Assembly (NCBI RefSeq): GCF_003402475.1
Contig: NZ_BFAB01000007.1
Coordinates: 62,001-126,000 of the forward strand
Source of the DNA: Mycobacterium sp. MFM001
Lineage (GTDB): Bacteria > Actinomycetota > Actinomycetes > Mycobacteriales > Mycobacteriaceae
Direction: 5' to 3'
DNA: 64,000 bases
In this document: piece after piece, positions 55,697 through 64,000 of the stretch
How the letters are laid out: every line of letters starts with the position of its first letter
How positions within the stretch are numbered: the first letter of the stretch is position 1
Position numbers and translations under genes: made by a program
Notes under the pieces: model-generated
Database searches by the model: none
The model's input: only the letters and a program-made list of their open reading frames with translations
Told to the model about the DNA's origin: nothing

Positions 55697-56389
55697 ATGC
55701 GCACTGTGATCGCGGCCGCACTGCTGGCGGCCGGAGCCCTGGTGGGCTGGCCGGCCGGGCCGCTGGCCGTCGCCGACCCGTCGTGCGCCGGCATGGGCGG
55801 CAGCGTCGAGAGCGGGCAGACGTGTCATGTGCACACCTCGAACGCCACCTACACGCTCGACATGAAGTTCCCGGTCGACTATCCCGACCAGCAAGCCCTG
55901 ACTGACTACCTCACCCAGAACCGCGACGGGTTCGTCAACGTCGCGCAGACGTCGGGGCCGCGCGACCAGCCCTACCAGATGGAAGTCACCTCCGAGCAGT
56001 ACCACTCGGGTAAACCGCCGAAGGGCACCCAGAGCGTGGTGCTCAAGGTGTTCGAGGACCTGGGCGGGCCGCGGCCATCGACCTTCTACAAGGGTTTCAA
56101 CTACGACCTCGACAAACGCCAGCCGATCACCTTCGACACGCTGTTCGCGCCGAACAGCAAGCCGCTGGACGCCATCTATCCGATCGTGCAGCGCGAGCTC
56201 GGACGTCAGACCGGGCTGGGCGGCGCGATCCCGCCGGGCACCGGCCTGGACTCGTCGCACTACCAGAACTTCGCGATCACCGACGACTCGCTGATCTTCT
56301 ACTTCGCGCCCGGGGAACTGCTGCCGCCGTTCGCCGGCCCCGCCCAGGCGCAGGTGCCGCGCAACGCGATCCCGCCGCTGGCGGTGTAG
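55697..56389 (+). CDS. Secreted DUF3298/RsiV-like protein TB22.2
   Basis: 230 residues. Signal peptide MRTVIAAALLAAGALVGWPAGPLAVA, then mature DPSCAGMGGSVESGQTC with two Cys and a DUF3298-type domain (FDTLFAPNSKPLDAIYPIVQRELG, FAITDDSLIFYFAPGELLPPFAGP). M. tuberculosis Rv3036c (TB22.2) is a secreted antigen reported as a cell-wall esterase. GAGGACA precedes the ATG. Separate from the upstream operon by 66 bp. Confidence 0.88.
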   Translation: MRTVIAAALLAAGALVGWPAGPLAVADPSCAGMGGSVESGQTCHVHTSNATYTLDMKFPVDYPDQQALTDYLTQNRDGFVNVAQTSGPRDQPYQMEVTSEQYHSGKPPKGTQSVVLKVFEDLGGPRPSTFYKGFNYDLDKRQPITFDTLFAPNSKPLDAIYPIVQRELGRQTGLGGAIPPGTGLDSSHYQNFAITDDSLIFYFAPGELLPPFAGPAQAQVPRNAIPPLAV

Positions 56390-56400
56390 CGGGTCGTCGC

Positions 56401-56479
56401 GCGGCGACCCGTCCCCCTGGCCGCTTCGCGGCTGGGGGTGCCCCCAGCGCCCGGCTTCGCCGCGCTTGCGATCGCCGCT
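56401..56479. repeat. Dispersed intergenic repeat, long copy with hairpin
   Basis: Starts GCGGCGACCCGTCC (shared with 20886), holds a strong stem-loop at 56413-56438 (CCCCC..GCCGC / GCGGC..GGGGG) and ends with the 32 bp identical to 10232-10263. Lies between the convergent TB22.2 and propeller-lipoprotein genes, where it may serve as terminator for either. Confidence 0.7.
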
Positions 56480-57785
56480 ACGCGGGTGAGTAGCTGTACA
56501 CCTGGCCGTCACTGGTGGCGGCGACCACCCGGCGGTCATGGCCGATCGACACCCCCACCGGGTAGCCGGTCGCTTCGGGCAGCGGATAGCTGTTGAGGGT
56601 GTGGCCGTCGCGCGGATCGAAGACGAGCAGTGACATGCCGTGTTCTTTGGCCACCGCGTAGCCGACGTCGCTTCCGGCCAGGCTCGACGTGGACAGCGGG
56701 TTGACGTCGTCGCGGCGCCAGACCTGTTCGGCGTGATCGCCGGCGTCTTTGAAGGCGACCAGCTGCGTGTCGGGACCGCCGCCGGACACGATCAGCCCGC
56801 CCGGCGTCAGGGCCGGCGGCGTCTGCGCCAAGAACTTCAGCGGCGCTGACCATTTCGGCTTTCCGTCGGCGGCGTGCAGCGCCCACAGCCGTTGGTCGCG
56901 GCCGTTGACGTAGACGGTCGAGCCGTCGGCGGACAACACCGGGCTGGCCAGCACCCCGGCTGCCACGGCGTCGCTGGTCCACTCCCGGGTGAGCAGCGGG
57001 TTTTGGCCACGGTGGTATTTCAGCCCGACCAGCGTCGCCGCGGGTGCGCCGGGTTGCCACAGTCCCAGCACCACCGACCCGCTCGCCGGAGAAAATGCCG
57101 GCGCCGCGGCAACCGGGCAGCCGGGCCGAGCCGGCTCACAGTCGGAAAGTCCACGGGTGGGATCGGTCGGATCGACGCCCTCCACCAGATCCAGCGGGCT
57201 ACCGACCACGGTGCCGCGGTGGGCGTCGAACACCAGCACCTGACCCAGATGGGTCACCACCAGCAACTGACCGCCGTCGAGAATCCTTGGGGTGGAAGGC
57301 ATTCCGATCACCGGGGCCCGCCAGCGGGTCCACTGGGTGGGCGGAAAGGACATCATCGCACCGGGCTGGCCGACATAGACGTTGTCGAAACCGTCGAACA
57401 GGGGGCCGGCGAAGCCGCCGCCCTGGACCAGCCGGACACACCAGCGCTGCCGGCCGTTGTCGTCGTTCTCCCACTCCATCAGCGAACAGCCGGCCGGGGT
57501 TTGCGCGTTGAGCGTCATCCAGCCCCGGCCGCTCAGCGCCGGTGCCGCGGCCAGGCTGCCCTTCACCGACCGCGTCCAGTCCAGCTTCAGCGCCGTCGCG
57601 CCTGCGGTGGCGGTGTAGCTGGTGTTGGACGCGTCGGCGTATTGCGCGGGCCATCCTGGGGCGGGGGCGGCGTCGACCCACGAGTCGGTGTTGCGGCAGC
57701 CGGAGAGGGTCAACAGCACCACTGCGGCGCACGCGATGCGCCGAGCGTGGGGGCTATGGCGAAAGATCCCGGCTTTTGTGTCCAT
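56478..57785 (-). CDS. PQQ-like beta-propeller lipoprotein (Rv3035-like)
   Basis: 435 residues from ATG 57785. Lipoprotein signal with lipobox LTLSGC at residue ~27, then repeated propeller blades (ILDGGQLLVVTHLGQVLVFDAHRG, SADGSTVYVNGRDQRLWALHAADGKPKWSAP, RRVVAATSDGQVYSYSPA). Extracytoplasmic; role unknown, in a region of cell-envelope polysaccharide genes. The frame upstream of ATG 57785 runs antisense into the acetyltransferase gene and was not used. Confidence 0.88.
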   Translation of the reverse strand: MDTKAGIFRHSPHARRIACAAVVLLTLSGCRNTDSWVDAAPAPGWPAQYADASNTSYTATAGATALKLDWTRSVKGSLAAAPALSGRGWMTLNAQTPAGCSLMEWENDDNGRQRWCVRLVQGGGFAGPLFDGFDNVYVGQPGAMMSFPPTQWTRWRAPVIGMPSTPRILDGGQLLVVTHLGQVLVFDAHRGTVVGSPLDLVEGVDPTDPTRGLSDCEPARPGCPVAAAPAFSPASGSVVLGLWQPGAPAATLVGLKYHRGQNPLLTREWTSDAVAAGVLASPVLSADGSTVYVNGRDQRLWALHAADGKPKWSAPLKFLAQTPPALTPGGLIVSGGGPDTQLVAFKDAGDHAEQVWRRDDVNPLSTSSLAGSDVGYAVAKEHGMSLLVFDPRDGHTLNSYPLPEATGYPVGVSIGHDRRVVAATSDGQVYSYSPA

Positions 57786-57868
57786 AACCCCCACAGTCGA
57801 CGCAGGGGCAGCGGGCCGGGACACGGTGCCGAGAGTAACGGGTGCTTGCTGGATTAAGCTCTCCGGCC

Positions 57869-58606
57869 ATGACGACAATGTGGGGGGCGCCCCTGCATCG
57901 CCGGTGGCGGGGATCGCGGCTGCGCGACCCGCGCCAGGCCAAGTTCTTGACGCTGGCATCGCTGAGGTGGGTGCTGGCCAACCGGGCCTACACGCCGTGG
58001 TACCTGGTCCGCTACTGGCGGCTGCTGAAGTTCAAGCTGGCCAACCCGCACATCATCACCCGAGGCATGGTGTTCCTCGGCAAGGACGTGGAGATTCACG
58101 CGACGCCGGAGCTGGCGCAACTCGAGATCGGCCGCTGGGTGCACATCGGCGACAAGAACACGATCCGCGCCCACGAGGGCTCGCTGCGATTCGGCGACAA
58201 GGTGGTGCTGGGCCGCGACAACGTCGTCAACACCTACCTCGACATCGAGATCGGCGATTCGGTGCTGATGGCCGACTGGTGCTACATCTGTGACTTCGAC
58301 CATCGGATGGACGACATCACGATGCCGATCAAAGACCAAGGCATCGTCAAGGCGCCGGTCCGCATCGGGCCGGACACCTGGATTGCCGCCAAGGTGACGG
58401 TGTTGCGCGGCACCACCATTGGCCGGGGCTGCGTGCTCGGCTCGCACGCCGTGGTCAAGGGCAACATCCCGGACTACTCGATCGCCGTCGGCGCCCCGGC
58501 CAAAGTGGTCAAGAACCGCCAGCTGGCCTGGGAGACGTCGGCGGCACAGCGGGCCGAGCTGGCGGCGGCGCTGGCCGACATCGAACGCAAAAAGGCCGCG
58601 CGCTAA
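57869..58606 (+). CDS. Hexapeptide-repeat acyltransferase (Rv3034c-like)
   Basis: 245 residues. Left-handed beta-helix with hexapeptide repeats from ~residue 75 (IGRWVHIGDKNTIRAHEG, RIGPDTWIAAKVTVLRGTTIGRGCVLGSHAVVKGNIPDYSIAVGAPAKVV). Such O-acetyltransferases decorate sugars; Rv3034c lies in the gene group for 6-O-methylglucosyl lipopolysaccharide (MGLP), so it may acylate that polymer. Shorter than the ~300-residue M. tuberculosis annotation. Divergent from the propeller lipoprotein. Confidence 0.88.
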   Translation: MTTMWGAPLHRRWRGSRLRDPRQAKFLTLASLRWVLANRAYTPWYLVRYWRLLKFKLANPHIITRGMVFLGKDVEIHATPELAQLEIGRWVHIGDKNTIRAHEGSLRFGDKVVLGRDNVVNTYLDIEIGDSVLMADWCYICDFDHRMDDITMPIKDQGIVKAPVRIGPDTWIAAKVTVLRGTTIGRGCVLGSHAVVKGNIPDYSIAVGAPAKVVKNRQLAWETSAAQRAELAAALADIERKKAAR

Positions 58607-60651
58607 CCATTGTTGCGGGTCGGGTCGGCGGGCCACCAGATGCGGTCACCGATCAACGCGAACAACGCGGGAATGACCAGGGTGCGAACGACGAAGGTGT
58701 CGAGCAGGATCCCGAGTCCGACGATGATGCCCAGCTGAGTCAGCACAATCAGCGGCAGCACGCCGAGCACACAAAAGACCGCGGCCAAAACGATTCCGGC
58801 ACTGGTGATTACACCCCCCGTCACCGACACCGCGCGCATCATGCCGTCGCGTGCGCCATGGCCGGCTGCTTCCTCGCGGGCGCGGGTGACCAAAAAGATC
58901 GTGTAGTCGACACCCAGCGCTGCGAGGAACAAAAACGCGAACAACGGTGTGCTGTTGTCCAGCGCTGGGAATCCGAAGACGTGAACGCTGGCCCAGCCGC
59001 CCAAACCCAGCGCCGCCAGCGCGCCCAGGATGGTCGCGGCGAGCAGCGTCGGCGGCGCGAACACCGAGCGCAGCAGGATGTAGAGCACAATCGCGATGAC
59101 CACCAGAATGGCCGGAATCACCACCAGCCGGTCACGCGCGGCGGCGTCGCGAATATCGAGCGCCTGGGCGTCCGCACCGCCCACCACAGCACCCGGGTTC
59201 GTTGTTCTGAGTGAATCACGCAGCACCGCAATGGTTCTGAAGGCATCATCTGACGACGGTGCCGCCTCGATCACCAACGACCACTTCGTCACATCGGGCG
59301 ATGAATTCGACGCAGTCGCCGACACCACGCCGGGTGTGGCGTTGATCGCTTGTTGCACTCGGGTTTTGCTTGACGTGTGTGCGATCACCGTGGTCGGGCT
59401 GGCCAGGCCGGCGGGAAAGTGACTGGCCAGCGCCTGGAACCCGGTCACCGAGTCGGCCTCGACTCGGAATTGTTCTGTCTGCGACAGGCCGATTCGCAGA
59501 CCCAGCAGCCCGGTGCCCATCACGGCCAGTACCGCGATCGCAACTACGGCAACCAGGGCCGGGCGCCGGGCAACCGACTCGGCCACGCGATGCCATGGCC
59601 CCGACTCGACACCCGGATCATCGCCCGGGTGCGGGATCAGCGGCCAAAACAGCCGACGGCCACACAACGCCAGCACCGGCGGCAACACCACCAGCACCGA
59701 GACTGCGGCGACCACCAGGCCGCACGCCGCGAGCACGCCCAGACTGCGGGTGCTGGGGATTACGGCGAGCAGCAGGGTCAACAACGCCAGCACCACCGTG
59801 GCGTTGCTGGCCACGATGGCCGGCCCGGCCCTGCTTACCGCGCGGCGCAGCGCCTCGCGGTGGTCGGTGTTGCGGCGAAGCTCTTGGCGGTAGCGCGAAA
59901 TCAACAGCAGCGCGTAATTGGTGCCGGCCCCGAATACCAGCACGCTGGTGATCCCGGCGGTGGAGCCGTCAAAGGTCAGCCCGGTCAACCCGGCCACGGC
60001 GGTGCCGACCGCCGTCGCGACCCGATCGGCGAACCCGATGACCGCCAACGGCACCAGCCACAGCACCGGCGAGCGGTAGGTGGCGACGAGCAGCAGCGCC
60101 ACCACCGACGCCGTCACCGCCAACAGCGTGATGTTGGCCCCCGCGAACGCGTTGGCGATGTCGGCGCCGAATGCCGGTCCGCCGGTGACATGAGCGCGAA
60201 GGTCCGGCGGCAGGCCAGTCGCCGCGGCGCGCCGCAGCGCGGCCACCGTGTCGTCGAGAGCCAGGCCGGACAACCCTGCGCTGACGGTCACCACGCCGAC
60301 GGCGGCCTGCCCGTCGGTCGACACGGTCATCGGGGGAGCGGGGCTCGCGACGGCCTGCATCCGGGCGTGCGCCCGGTCGGCGGCCGCCACGTCCGGCGCA
60401 CCCAGCCGGGAGCCGTCCGACCGGGTGACCACCAAGATCACCGGTGTCCGGTCGCCGTCGGGGAAGCGGGCGGCGAGTGCTTCGGCGCGGGCCGATTCGG
60501 AGCTCGGAGGCAGCGCCACTGGCGCCTGGCCTGCGGCGGTGTTGGCACCGATCAGCGCGATGAAACCGGCGGCGACGAGCACCGCTGGAAGGGCGATCAA
60601 CCAGGAACGGCGGCCGGTCACGGCGGCGGCAAGGCGGTCCCAGGTCACCAT
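58603..60651 (-). CDS. MMPL/RND-family transporter
   Basis: 682 residues, two repeats each of a large loop and ~5-6 helices (first helix LIALPAVLVAAGFIALIG; block FDGSTAGITSVLVFGAGTNYALLLISRYRQEL; second block ALDNSTPLFAFLFLAALGVDYTIFLVTRAREEA). The D-Y pairs in these helices carry proton coupling in MmpL proteins. ATG 60651 chosen, matching the family N-terminus VTWDRLAAAVTGRRSW. Shorter than most MmpL proteins, lacking a long C-terminal tail. Sits between the hexapeptide transferase and the GT4 gene, where M. tuberculosis, to my recall, has no such gene. Confidence 0.9.
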   Translation of the reverse strand: MVTWDRLAAAVTGRRSWLIALPAVLVAAGFIALIGANTAAGQAPVALPPSSESARAEALAARFPDGDRTPVILVVTRSDGSRLGAPDVAAADRAHARMQAVASPAPPMTVSTDGQAAVGVVTVSAGLSGLALDDTVAALRRAAATGLPPDLRAHVTGGPAFGADIANAFAGANITLLAVTASVVALLLVATYRSPVLWLVPLAVIGFADRVATAVGTAVAGLTGLTFDGSTAGITSVLVFGAGTNYALLLISRYRQELRRNTDHREALRRAVSRAGPAIVASNATVVLALLTLLLAVIPSTRSLGVLAACGLVVAAVSVLVVLPPVLALCGRRLFWPLIPHPGDDPGVESGPWHRVAESVARRPALVAVVAIAVLAVMGTGLLGLRIGLSQTEQFRVEADSVTGFQALASHFPAGLASPTTVIAHTSSKTRVQQAINATPGVVSATASNSSPDVTKWSLVIEAAPSSDDAFRTIAVLRDSLRTTNPGAVVGGADAQALDIRDAAARDRLVVIPAILVVIAIVLYILLRSVFAPPTLLAATILGALAALGLGGWASVHVFGFPALDNSTPLFAFLFLAALGVDYTIFLVTRAREEAAGHGARDGMMRAVSVTGGVITSAGIVLAAVFCVLGVLPLIVLTQLGIIVGLGILLDTFVVRTLVIPALFALIGDRIWWPADPTRNNG

Positions 60652-60700
60652 TTCAGTTGCTTGCTCTAACTGGCTCCCGCGCACCGGGTTTCCAGCCGAT

Positions 60701-61924
60701 TCAGCGGTCCGGCAGCGCGTGCTCGACGATCGGCAGCCGGGGCAGCGGCTGACGTTCGCGACGCTTGGCCGCCAGGTATACCTGCGCGGTCTCCCCGGCC
60801 ACGGTGTCCCAGTCGAAGTCGGAGGTGAGCCGTTCCCGCGCGGCGTACGCGCGGCGCTGTGCGGCGGCGGGATCGTCGAGCACTGTGCGGACCGCGGTCG
60901 CCAGTCGGGCCACATCGCGTGGCGGGCACGACATTCCGGTCTGGCCGTCGATGACCGCCTCGCCCAGGCCGCCGATGTTCGTCGTCACCAGCGGTGTGCC
61001 GGCGGCGGCTGCTTCCAACGCGGCGAGCCCGAACGGCTCGTAGTGGCTGGGCAGCACCGCGGCGTCGGCGCGGTGCAGCGCGGTCAGCAGGTCGTCGTGG
61101 TCGAGCCGCCCGACGAACTTGGTGGCTTTGAGTACCCGGTGCCGGCGGGCCTGCTCGACGAGCCAGTCCTGCTGGGTGCCCTCCCCGGCGATGGTCAGCG
61201 TGGTACCGGGATGGGTGCGACGGATGCGGGGCAGCGCGGCGATCGCGTCGTGCACGCCCTTCTCGTATTCCAGCCGTCCCACATACAGCAGTTCCGCCGG
61301 TCCGGTGCGCGTCCGCCGCGGAGCGAAAGGCCAACGGGCAGCGTCGATTCCGTTGCGGATCACGGTGATCTCGGCCAGGCCCGGTCCGAACAGCTCGGTG
61401 ATCTCGTCGCCCATTGACGCCGAACATGTGATCAGCGAATCGGATTCACGCACCAGCCACGACTCGACGGCGTGTACCTGCCTGCTGATCGAGCCGGAAA
61501 CCCAGCCGGAGTGCCGGCCCGCTTCGGTGGCGTGGATCGTGGAAACCATTGGTACGTCGTAGAATTGGGCAAGCGTGATCGCCGGGTGGGCCACCAGCCA
61601 GTCGTGCGCGTGCACCACGTCGGGCGTGAAGTCCAGTGCCAGGCCGGCGCGGGTCATGGCGTGGCCCATCGCCAGGGTCCAGGCCATCATGTCGTCGGCA
61701 AAGGTGAACTCGTGCGGGTCCTGTGCCGCTGCAACCACCCGCACGCCTTCGCTGATCTCATCCGACGACGGGTGCGTGCTCGGGTCGGTGCCCGTCGGGC
61801 GACGCGACAGCACGACGACCTCGTGACCGGCCGCGACCAGTGCCGTGGCCAGGTGGTGGACGTGGCGGCCGAGCCCGCCGATCACCACCGGCGGGTACTC
61901 CCACGACACCATCAGGATCTTCAC
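60701..61924 (-). CDS. GT4 alpha-glycosyltransferase (Rv3032-like, MGLP/glucan elongation)
   Basis: 407 residues. GT-B fold: KILMVSWEYPPVVIGGLGRHVHHLA at the N-terminus (nucleotide-sugar synthase style), C-terminal ELLYVGRLEYEKGVHDAIAALP and HYEPFGLAALEAAAAGTPLVTTNIGGLGE (E-x7-E motif). Near-identical blocks to M. tuberculosis Rv3032, implicated in elongating the alpha-1,4-glucan of MGLP and glycogen-like polymers. GTG 61924 aligns to the family start. 91 bp after the GH57-type gene on the same strand. Confidence 0.93.
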   Translation of the reverse strand: MKILMVSWEYPPVVIGGLGRHVHHLATALVAAGHEVVVLSRRPTGTDPSTHPSSDEISEGVRVVAAAQDPHEFTFADDMMAWTLAMGHAMTRAGLALDFTPDVVHAHDWLVAHPAITLAQFYDVPMVSTIHATEAGRHSGWVSGSISRQVHAVESWLVRESDSLITCSASMGDEITELFGPGLAEITVIRNGIDAARWPFAPRRTRTGPAELLYVGRLEYEKGVHDAIAALPRIRRTHPGTTLTIAGEGTQQDWLVEQARRHRVLKATKFVGRLDHDDLLTALHRADAAVLPSHYEPFGLAALEAAAAGTPLVTTNIGGLGEAVIDGQTGMSCPPRDVARLATAVRTVLDDPAAAQRRAYAARERLTSDFDWDTVAGETAQVYLAAKRRERQPLPRLPIVEHALPDR

Positions 61925-62015
61925 GTGCGGGTCCACTTCCGGCGCGAGCGTGTGCAAAACCGCTCGGGACGCGGCGTGTTGACGGACAAACACGCACGCT
62001 CGCCGCAACAGAGCC

Positions 62016-63539
62016 TCATCGGGGGAGCCTTCGCGCGTCCAGCGCGCCGAACAGCCCGTCGGCGCGGTTCCAGCCGTCGGCCAGTCGCTGCGCCACCTCA
62101 CGGCGCCCGGATGCCAGCGCGTCGGCGATCTCGCGGGTGGCATGCGCGTGCAGGTGCGCCCGGTAGCGCGCATAGTCCGCCGCAGAGTCCTTGCTGACCA
62201 TGAACGGCCAGTCGCTGGACACCGTCAACAGCGTCTCGCGCAGGATCTGGTCGGCCACCTGGTCGCGGGGGGTCGGCCCGTCCAGCGATGCGGTCTGGGA
62301 CAGCGCCTTGTCGACGGTGGAGAGCGCCGTGTCCACGACTTCGGTGTTGAGCTGCACCAGGTCGGCCACCTTCTCGCCCGCCCACACCTGCCAGTCCTTG
62401 CCGGAACCCCAAGAGCTGGGCGGTAATTCGACCGGCGCACCGACGAAGCCGTCGGCGATCGCGTCGCTCAGAGTGCCGACCCGTACCCCGGCCTCCGGCA
62501 GCGCGCGCAGCACCCGCTGCAGCCACGTCGGGCCCTCGTACCACCAGTGGCCGAACAACTCGGTGTCGAAGGCGGCCACCACATGCGCGGGGCGGCCGAT
62601 CCGCTCGGATTCGCTCGTCAGTCGCGCGCGGACGACGTCGACGAAGTCGGCGACGTGGACGTCGACCGCGCGATCGGCCCGCTCGGGGTCGTAGGGCGCC
62701 TTGGCATCCGAGGGCACGTTGCGGCCGGTGACCCGGGCCGGCTTCAGGCCGGTGCGATGGTCGTAGGTGTGGAAGTCGCGGTAGGAGGCATGTCCGGGGT
62801 AGCCGGATTTCGGCGACCACACCCGGTAGCTGACCTGCAGGTCGCGACCGAACGCCACCACGTCCGTCTCGCCCACCGGCCGGCCCAGCGCGGTGTCGCC
62901 GTGCAGCGACGGGCCGTCGACCATGAAATGGCCGACTCCTGCTGCGGCATAGTCGTTTTCCATGCCGGGCGCGTAAGCGCATTCGGGTGCCCAGATCCCG
63001 GTCGGGGTGTGCGCCAACCGCTGCCGCGCGTCGGCCAGGCCTTCGCGCAGCGCGAATTCGCGCAGCCGCGGCGCCAGCAGTGGCTGGAACGGGTGGGCCA
63101 GCGGGCCGCCGAGCAGTTCCACCGTGCCGGCGTCGATCAGGCCGCGCAGCAGCGGGCTGCCGCCGTGGTGCCACAGCGTGGCGAAGTCGGCAAGCGCCCG
63201 GTCGGCTTCGGCGCCCTCACGAATCCCGAACTCGCGCAACGACGGTAGCGTCGCCGCCTCGGTGGCGCGAAGTTGCCAGTTGGCCAGCCAGTGATACATG
63301 CCGTCGAGGCAGTACGGGTCGTCGAGCTGGGCTGTCACCACCGGCGTCATGCCCAGCGTGATCACGCCGCGCCGGTCCTCGGCGGCCAGGGTGTGCAGCA
63401 CCCGCAGCAGCGGCAGATACGCCGCAGACCACGACTGGTAGAGCCATTCCTCGCCGACCGGCCAGCGGCCGTGGTGGGCCAGCCACGGCAGGTGCGTGTG
63501 CAGCACCAGCGTGAACATGCCCGGCACCCGATTCGTCAC
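62016..63539 (-). CDS. GH57-type 1,4-alpha-glucan branching enzyme-like protein (Rv3031-like)
   Basis: 507 residues. N-terminal FTLVLHTHLPWLAHHGRWPVGEEW (GH57 motif 1 with His-x-His), GIWAPECAYAPG (motif 3 with the nucleophile Glu), VVAAFDTELFGHWWYEG (motif 4 with the acid/base Asp), and a helical C-terminal domain. Functions in branching alpha-glucan in MGLP synthesis by analogy with Rv3031. GTG 63539 overlaps the stop of the upstream methyltransferase (GTGA). Confidence 0.93.
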   Translation of the reverse strand: MTNRVPGMFTLVLHTHLPWLAHHGRWPVGEEWLYQSWSAAYLPLLRVLHTLAAEDRRGVITLGMTPVVTAQLDDPYCLDGMYHWLANWQLRATEAATLPSLREFGIREGAEADRALADFATLWHHGGSPLLRGLIDAGTVELLGGPLAHPFQPLLAPRLREFALREGLADARQRLAHTPTGIWAPECAYAPGMENDYAAAGVGHFMVDGPSLHGDTALGRPVGETDVVAFGRDLQVSYRVWSPKSGYPGHASYRDFHTYDHRTGLKPARVTGRNVPSDAKAPYDPERADRAVDVHVADFVDVVRARLTSESERIGRPAHVVAAFDTELFGHWWYEGPTWLQRVLRALPEAGVRVGTLSDAIADGFVGAPVELPPSSWGSGKDWQVWAGEKVADLVQLNTEVVDTALSTVDKALSQTASLDGPTPRDQVADQILRETLLTVSSDWPFMVSKDSAADYARYRAHLHAHATREIADALASGRREVAQRLADGWNRADGLFGALDARRLPR

Positions 63540-64000
63540 GGGCGCACCGCAATTGCGACCAGATCGAGACTGTCGTCGATGTCGCGGTCTGCGGCGTCGA
63601 CGAGGTCGAAGTCGTCGGCGGTGACCGCGGCGACGTCGGCCAGCAGCTCGGGCGGCCATGGCGCGTCGGCCAGGGCACGCGCGACCTGGGCGTCGATGAT
63701 CGACCCGCCGTGCCGGGCGTCCATCTCGGCCAGCCGCGGTCCGTGGAATACCCCACTCATCGACACCGAGCCGAAGCCGGCGTCGACCAGCAGCTCGGTC
63801 AGCTCGTCGGCGTTGAGCTCGCGGGTGTGGAAGGGGTTGACGGGGGTGTCGCGGCCGGGCGAGAACGTGATCCGGTTGGGCGTGGACACCATCAGCAGCC
63901 CCGACGGCCGCAGCACCCGTGCGCACTCGCGGACGAACTGCGGCTGGTCCCACAGATGTTCGATGACCTGGAAGTTCACTATGGCGTCCACCGAAGCGTC
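63536..64000 (-). CDS. Class I SAM-dependent methyltransferase (Rv3030-like), N-terminus beyond window edge
   Basis: 155 codons visible, C-terminal part. FQVIEHLWDQPQFVRECARVLRPSGLLMVSTPN is the motif II/III region of a sugar or small-molecule methyltransferase; the SAM-binding Gly motif lies to the right of the window. M. tuberculosis Rv3030 belongs to the MGLP cluster and was proposed to methylate its glucose units. Overlaps the GH57-type gene by 4 bp. Confidence 0.88.
   Translation of the reverse strand, partial: DASVDAIVNFQVIEHLWDQPQFVRECARVLRPSGLLMVSTPNRITFSPGRDTPVNPFHTRELNADELTELLVDAGFGSVSMSGVFHGPRLAEMDARHGGSIIDAQVARALADAPWPPELLADVAAVTADDFDLVDAADRDIDDSLDLVAIAVRP

Noticed and set aside
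54452-56539. Long minus-strand frame opposite the Rv3037c-like gene and TB22.2
   Set aside because: Arg/Gln-rich shadow without start signal or domain.

Overview
The window is a high-GC actinobacterial chromosome segment from a Mycobacterium, most likely a slow grower. From about 18.9 kb to the right end it follows, in inverted orientation, the M. tuberculosis Rv3030-Rv3062 block as I recall it: ligB, fadE22, cyp136, dinP, nrdHIE, nrdF2, adhC, fecB, ctaD, serB2, echA17, TB22.2 and the Rv3030-Rv3032 polysaccharide genes. Several accessory genes are inserted. No tRNA, rRNA, CRISPR array or insertion sequence was seen.

1-13.4 kb is an accessory, visibly less GC-rich secondary-metabolism region. 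On the minus strand lie a thioesterase (mbtT-like), a free ketosynthase (mbtC-like), an AT-KR-ACP protein (mbtD-like) and the start of a condensation-adenylation NRPS (mbtE-like, cut by the left edge). Divergent from these are a condensation-superfamily acyltransferase and a P450. A second minus-strand operon encodes a methyltransferase, another P450 and a siderophore-interacting flavoprotein. A perfect 20-bp palindrome sits between the divergent arms. mbtA and mbtB are not in the window, so this is either part of a rearranged mycobactin locus or a mycobactin-like paralogue.

13.4-28.3 kb holds metabolic and regulatory genes. They include a 3-hydroxyisobutyrate-dehydrogenase-like enzyme, AraC plus VOC proteins, a crotonase, a D-2-hydroxyacid dehydrogenase, a PAP2 membrane protein and ATP-dependent ligase LigB. 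Next comes an acyl-CoA catabolism set: SDR, FadE22-type double dehydrogenase, DUF35 and thiolase-like lipid-transfer protein, with a regulator in which two GntR/FadR units are fused. A MEDS-HATPase protein and a DUF302 protein follow.

28.3-28.9 kb carries the most unusual unit: a promoter, a 14-codon leader peptide with adjacent Leu and Val codons, competing hairpins, and a stand-alone protein that looks like only the allosteric (leucine-binding) domain of LeuA.

28.9-46.8 kb contains a tandem CYP136 duplication with a duplicated operator and its TetR gene, SDR, TetR-dinP, an FMN reductase, and the class Ib ribonucleotide reductase genes nrdHIE and nrdF2, each preceded by paired NrdR-type boxes 32 bp apart. 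A TetR, an MFS exporter with its own TetR, a flavin monooxygenase, a small Pro-rich secreted protein, a DUF3349 protein and adhC lie among and after them.

46.9-64 kb contains the siderophore-binding lipoprotein FecB and cytochrome oxidase subunit I, followed by a tightly overlapping serB2-ABC-NUDIX-echA17-methyltransferase-Rv3037c-like operon. Then come the secreted TB22.2, a PQQ-propeller lipoprotein, a hexapeptide acetyltransferase, an inserted MMPL transporter, and the GT4 glycosyltransferase, GH57-type and methyltransferase genes of methylglucose lipopolysaccharide/glucan synthesis (the last cut by the right edge).
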